A stretch of DNA of 7,873 nucleotides. Source: an uncultured Verrucomicrobiae bacterium (GTDB lineage: Bacteria; Verrucomicrobiota; Verrucomicrobiia; Palsa-1439). Below, one piece after another: positions 5,719 to 7,873 of this stretch (the first letter of the stretch is position 1; the number at the start of each line of letters is the position of its first letter). The stretch lies in NCBI GenBank assembly GCA_937927265.1, contig CALBCO010000030.1, positions 1 through 7,873 of the forward strand. The letters run 5' to 3'. The translations under genes and the position numbers were made by a program. Below the pieces are notes generated by a model. It made no database searches. It was not told where the DNA came from and saw nothing but the letters and a program-made list of their open reading frames with translations.

Positions 5719-6055
5719 CCGGCGGGCAAATTACGCACCCGAGCTGATTTGTCAAATCGGTGCGCTTGGTCGCGGGGTTTGTTTTGACGCGCCGAAGTGC
5801 AGAAAGAAACTCATCGGCGGGAAAACCTTGAACAGCGGGTTGCCCCAATAGCACACCAGCCTGTTGGTGGTGCGTATCGGCGTTGTTCTGACCGATCGTT
5901 CATGCATGGGGAAGGCGCTGGTCTGCCGCGTCTCGCGGTTCCGCCGGGCCAACGCTTTTGGCGTCGGCGGCATCAACGGCACTGGCACTGGCGCGTGGAA
6001 AGACTGACACAATGACGCCGAGGAACCAAGCGATCTTAAAGTCCGCAGGTTCAAA
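5719..6055 (-). other. Intergenic stretch between the RND gene and the Cys-motif gene; no recognisable gene
   Basis: Frames on both strands can be read for up to 100 codons, but none has a recognisable motif, a credible start or a signal peptide. A weak hairpin (CACCA / TGGTG, stem of 5, loop of 6) is at 5854-5869, too short to call a terminator. A short tandem CACTGG pair occurs near 5985-5995. A candidate promoter at 5728-5755 reads toward the Cys-motif gene. Confidence 0.5.
5728..5755 (-). promoter_or_regulatory. Putative sigma-70 promoter for the Cys-motif gene
   Basis: On the - strand TTGACA (5755-5750) is a perfect -35 box, followed after 16 nt by TAATTT (5733-5728), a moderate -10. 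The GTG at 5718 is only 9 nt further, so the mRNA would be nearly leaderless if that start is used. Confidence 0.35.
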
Positions 6056-7873
6056 TCAATCCGCTGGATCAGGACGGCGTTTCAATGAGGTGTAGAGCAC
6101 CGGCAACACGACCAACGTCAACAACGTGTTCGTGAGGATGCCGCCGATGACCACCGTCGCCAGCGGACGCTGCACTTCGCCGCCGATGCCCACGTTCACC
6201 GCCATCGGCATAAAACCGACCGCGGCCACCAGTGCGGTCATCAGCACCGGGCGCAGCCGCACCAGACAGCCTTGCCGGACCGCGTCAGGGAGTGACATGC
6301 CGGCGGCGAGTTCCTGACGGATGAAGGTGACGAGCACCAGCCCGTTCAGGATCGCCACGCCGCTCAACGCGACAAAGCCGATCCCGGCGCTCACGGTGAA
6401 TGGCAGGTCGCGCAGCCACAAAGCCAGCACCCCGCCGACCGCGCCCAACGGAATGCCGGTCGCCACGATCAGCACGTCCCGCAACGATCCCAGACTGAAG
6501 AACAGCAGCACCCCGATCAACGCCAGCGCCAGCGGCACGACAAACAGCAGCCGGCGATTCGCGCGCTCCATGTTCTCGAATTGACCGCCCCATTCCAGCG
6601 TGTAGCCGGCCGGCAGCCGCGGCATCTTCGCTTTCGCCTCGGCCACGAAACTCGCCACGTCCCGTCCACGCACACCGCACTGCACGACGATGCGGCGCTT
6701 GCCCCATTCGCGATTGATCGTGGCCGGGCCTTCGGTTTCGACCAGCTTCGCGACGCGGCTCAACGGCAACACCGGCCCCGTTTCCGTCGGGATCAACGTC
6801 GCCGCCAGCGCGTCGGGATCGGTGCGTTGTTGATCCGGCAACCGCACCATCAACGGGAACCGCCGTTGCCCCTCGCGCACCTCGCCGACCGGCTTCGTGC
6901 CGACGGCCTCGACGACGTTGAGCACGTTCCGCGTGGGCACGCCGAACCGCGCCGTGGCCTCCGGGTCCACTTTTACTTGCAACAACGCCTGCCCGGTCAG
7001 TTGCTCGACCGACACCTCGCTCGCGCCCGGTATCGCCGCCAAGACCGCCTGCACTTCGCCGCCGAGCCGGCGCAAATCCTCGAGATCGTCGCCGTAAATC
7101 TTGATGCCGATGTCGCTGCGGATGCCGGCAATCAACTCGTTCATCCGCATCTCAATCGGCTGGCTGAACGCCGGGCGCATTCCCGGCACCTTCAGCAGCA
7201 CGGCGCGTATTTTCTCGGTCAACTCGGCCTGTGTCCGCGCCTTCTTCCATTGGTCGCGCGGCTTCAGCGCGAGGAAAAAGTCCGCCAACTCCACGCCCAT
7301 CGGGTCGGTGGCCACCTCCGCCGTCCCGAGCCGGGTCCAAATGTGTTTGATCTCATCCGGAAACTCCGCCCGCAACACTTTCTCAATCCGCGTGTTCTGC
7401 GCCACCGACTCGTCCACCGAGATGCCGGCCAACCGGACCGTCGTGCCGACAATCGCGCCCTCGCCGAGTTTGGGGAGAAACTCGCCGCCGATGCGCGTCG
7501 CCAACAGGCCGGTAGCCACCACCAGCGCCACCGCGCCGCCAACCACCAGTCGCCTCCGCCGCAACGCCCCATCCAACACGGGCCGGTAGAGCCGGTGCGC
7601 CTGCCGCACCAACCACGGATCGGCATACGCGTCGTGGGTAGGGCGCGACCGCCGGGCGCGCCGCATCCAACCGAAGAAGCGGCTGGCCCGGCGATCCGTC
7701 CCTACCTTGTCCGGCAAGAACAAACTCGCCAAGACCGGCATCAACGTCAGCGACAGAATCATTGAGCCGGCCAGCGCGAAAATCATCGTCAGCGCCATCG
7801 GGCGGAACAGTTTGCCCTCGATCCCTTCGAGGGTGAGCACCGGCAGAAACACAATCATGATGATCAACTCGCC
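6056..7873 (-). CDS. Heavy-metal efflux RND transporter, CzcA type (C-terminal ~605 residues)
   Basis: This is the inner-membrane pump of a tripartite efflux system (with a membrane-fusion protein and an outer-membrane factor) that expels divalent metal ions using the proton gradient. The frame is open to the window edge, so about 40% of a usual ~1040-residue protein, including the TM4 acidic relay, is missing. Visible residues (first codon at 7873) show TM segments near 25-53 and 108-126, a large periplasmic loop to about 440, and five TM helices to the end. Diagnostic stretches are GIEGKLFRPMA, GGEFLPKLGEGAI, QPIEMRMNELIAGIRSDIG, WGGQFENMERA, SGVAILNGLVLV and RLRPVLMTALVAA. The copper-pump methionine triad of CusA is not seen: the aligned sites have L196 and E246, and RLRPVLMT lacks the CusA lysine. 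A Co/Zn/Cd/Ni-type substrate is therefore more likely than Cu/Ag. No frame lesion is visible. Confidence 0.95.
   Translation of the reverse strand, partial: GELIIMIVFLPVLTLEGIEGKLFRPMALTMIFALAGSMILSLTLMPVLASLFLPDKVGTDRRASRFFGWMRRARRSRPTHDAYADPWLVRQAHRLYRPVLDGALRRRRLVVGGAVALVVATGLLATRIGGEFLPKLGEGAIVGTTVRLAGISVDESVAQNTRIEKVLRAEFPDEIKHIWTRLGTAEVATDPMGVELADFFLALKPRDQWKKARTQAELTEKIRAVLLKVPGMRPAFSQPIEMRMNELIAGIRSDIGIKIYGDDLEDLRRLGGEVQAVLAAIPGASEVSVEQLTGQALLQVKVDPEATARFGVPTRNVLNVVEAVGTKPVGEVREGQRRFPLMVRLPDQQRTDPDALAATLIPTETGPVLPLSRVAKLVETEGPATINREWGKRRIVVQCGVRGRDVASFVAEAKAKMPRLPAGYTLEWGGQFENMERANRRLLFVVPLALALIGVLLFFSLGSLRDVLIVATGIPLGAVGGVLALWLRDLPFTVSAGIGFVALSGVAILNGLVLVTFIRQELAAGMSLPDAVRQGCLVRLRPVLMTALVAAVGFMPMAVNVGIGGEVQRPLATVVIGGILTNTLLTLVVLPVLYTSLKRRPDPAD

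Noticed and set aside
5752..6054. A 100-codon - strand frame directly after the RND pump
   Set aside because: It has no recognisable motif or hydrophobic leader and no ribosome binding site; other frames here are equally open.
6581..7765. A 394-codon + strand frame rich in Arg, His and Pro
   Set aside because: It is the antisense image of the CzcA-type pump in GC-rich DNA; its composition is not protein-like.

Overview
The window is GC-rich DNA that looks like a free-living Gram-negative bacterium of the PVC group, most likely Verrucomicrobiota. The main reason is one locus that combines three kinds of gene: a PEP-CTERM sorted surface protein, prepilin-type proteins of the H-X9-DG class, and a small protein with an FDGK..PC.LCK motif of a kind I recall from verrucomicrobial genomes. 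The phylum is an inference from gene style, not from a marker gene.

Layout. Positions 1-2829 (+ strand) form a tight run of uptake genes with overlapping starts and stops. In order these are the C-terminal end of a periplasmic BtuF/FepB-type binding protein, a BtuD/FecE-type ATPase, a BtuC/FecCD-type permease, and a DUF71/COG2102 PP-loop ATPase of the kind associated with B12 salvage. The last gene carries a 1-nt frameshift near its 3' end. Everything from about 2830 to 7873 reads on the - strand. In transcription order it holds the last ~605 residues of a CzcA-type heavy-metal RND pump (7873-6056), a small Cys-motif protein broken at a run of eight G (5718-5307), a PEP-CTERM protein whose expected ATG is ATA (5187-4513), a prepilin-type H-X9-DG protein with an in-frame TAA (4469-3798), an intact NikR nickel-responsive repressor (3749-3324), and a decayed second prepilin-type gene (about 3323-2830).

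How the genes fit together. Both strands point to transition-metal and corrin handling: uptake of a metal chelate or cobamide (ABC transporter plus DUF71), nickel sensing (NikR), and export of divalent cations (CzcA-type RND). The PEP-CTERM protein has a histidine-bearing ectodomain that resembles, by eye, the choice-of-anchor-M / all3515-like surface proteins found near metal transporters elsewhere. It may be a surface component of the same metal system. That link is a hypothesis.

The most striking feature is that the middle 3.7 kb holds at least five independent lesions: a frameshift, a decayed gene, a nonsense codon, a lost start codon and a homopolymer frameshift. The flanking transporter genes and nikR have clean frames. 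Either this accessory block is decaying, or part of it reflects base-call errors.
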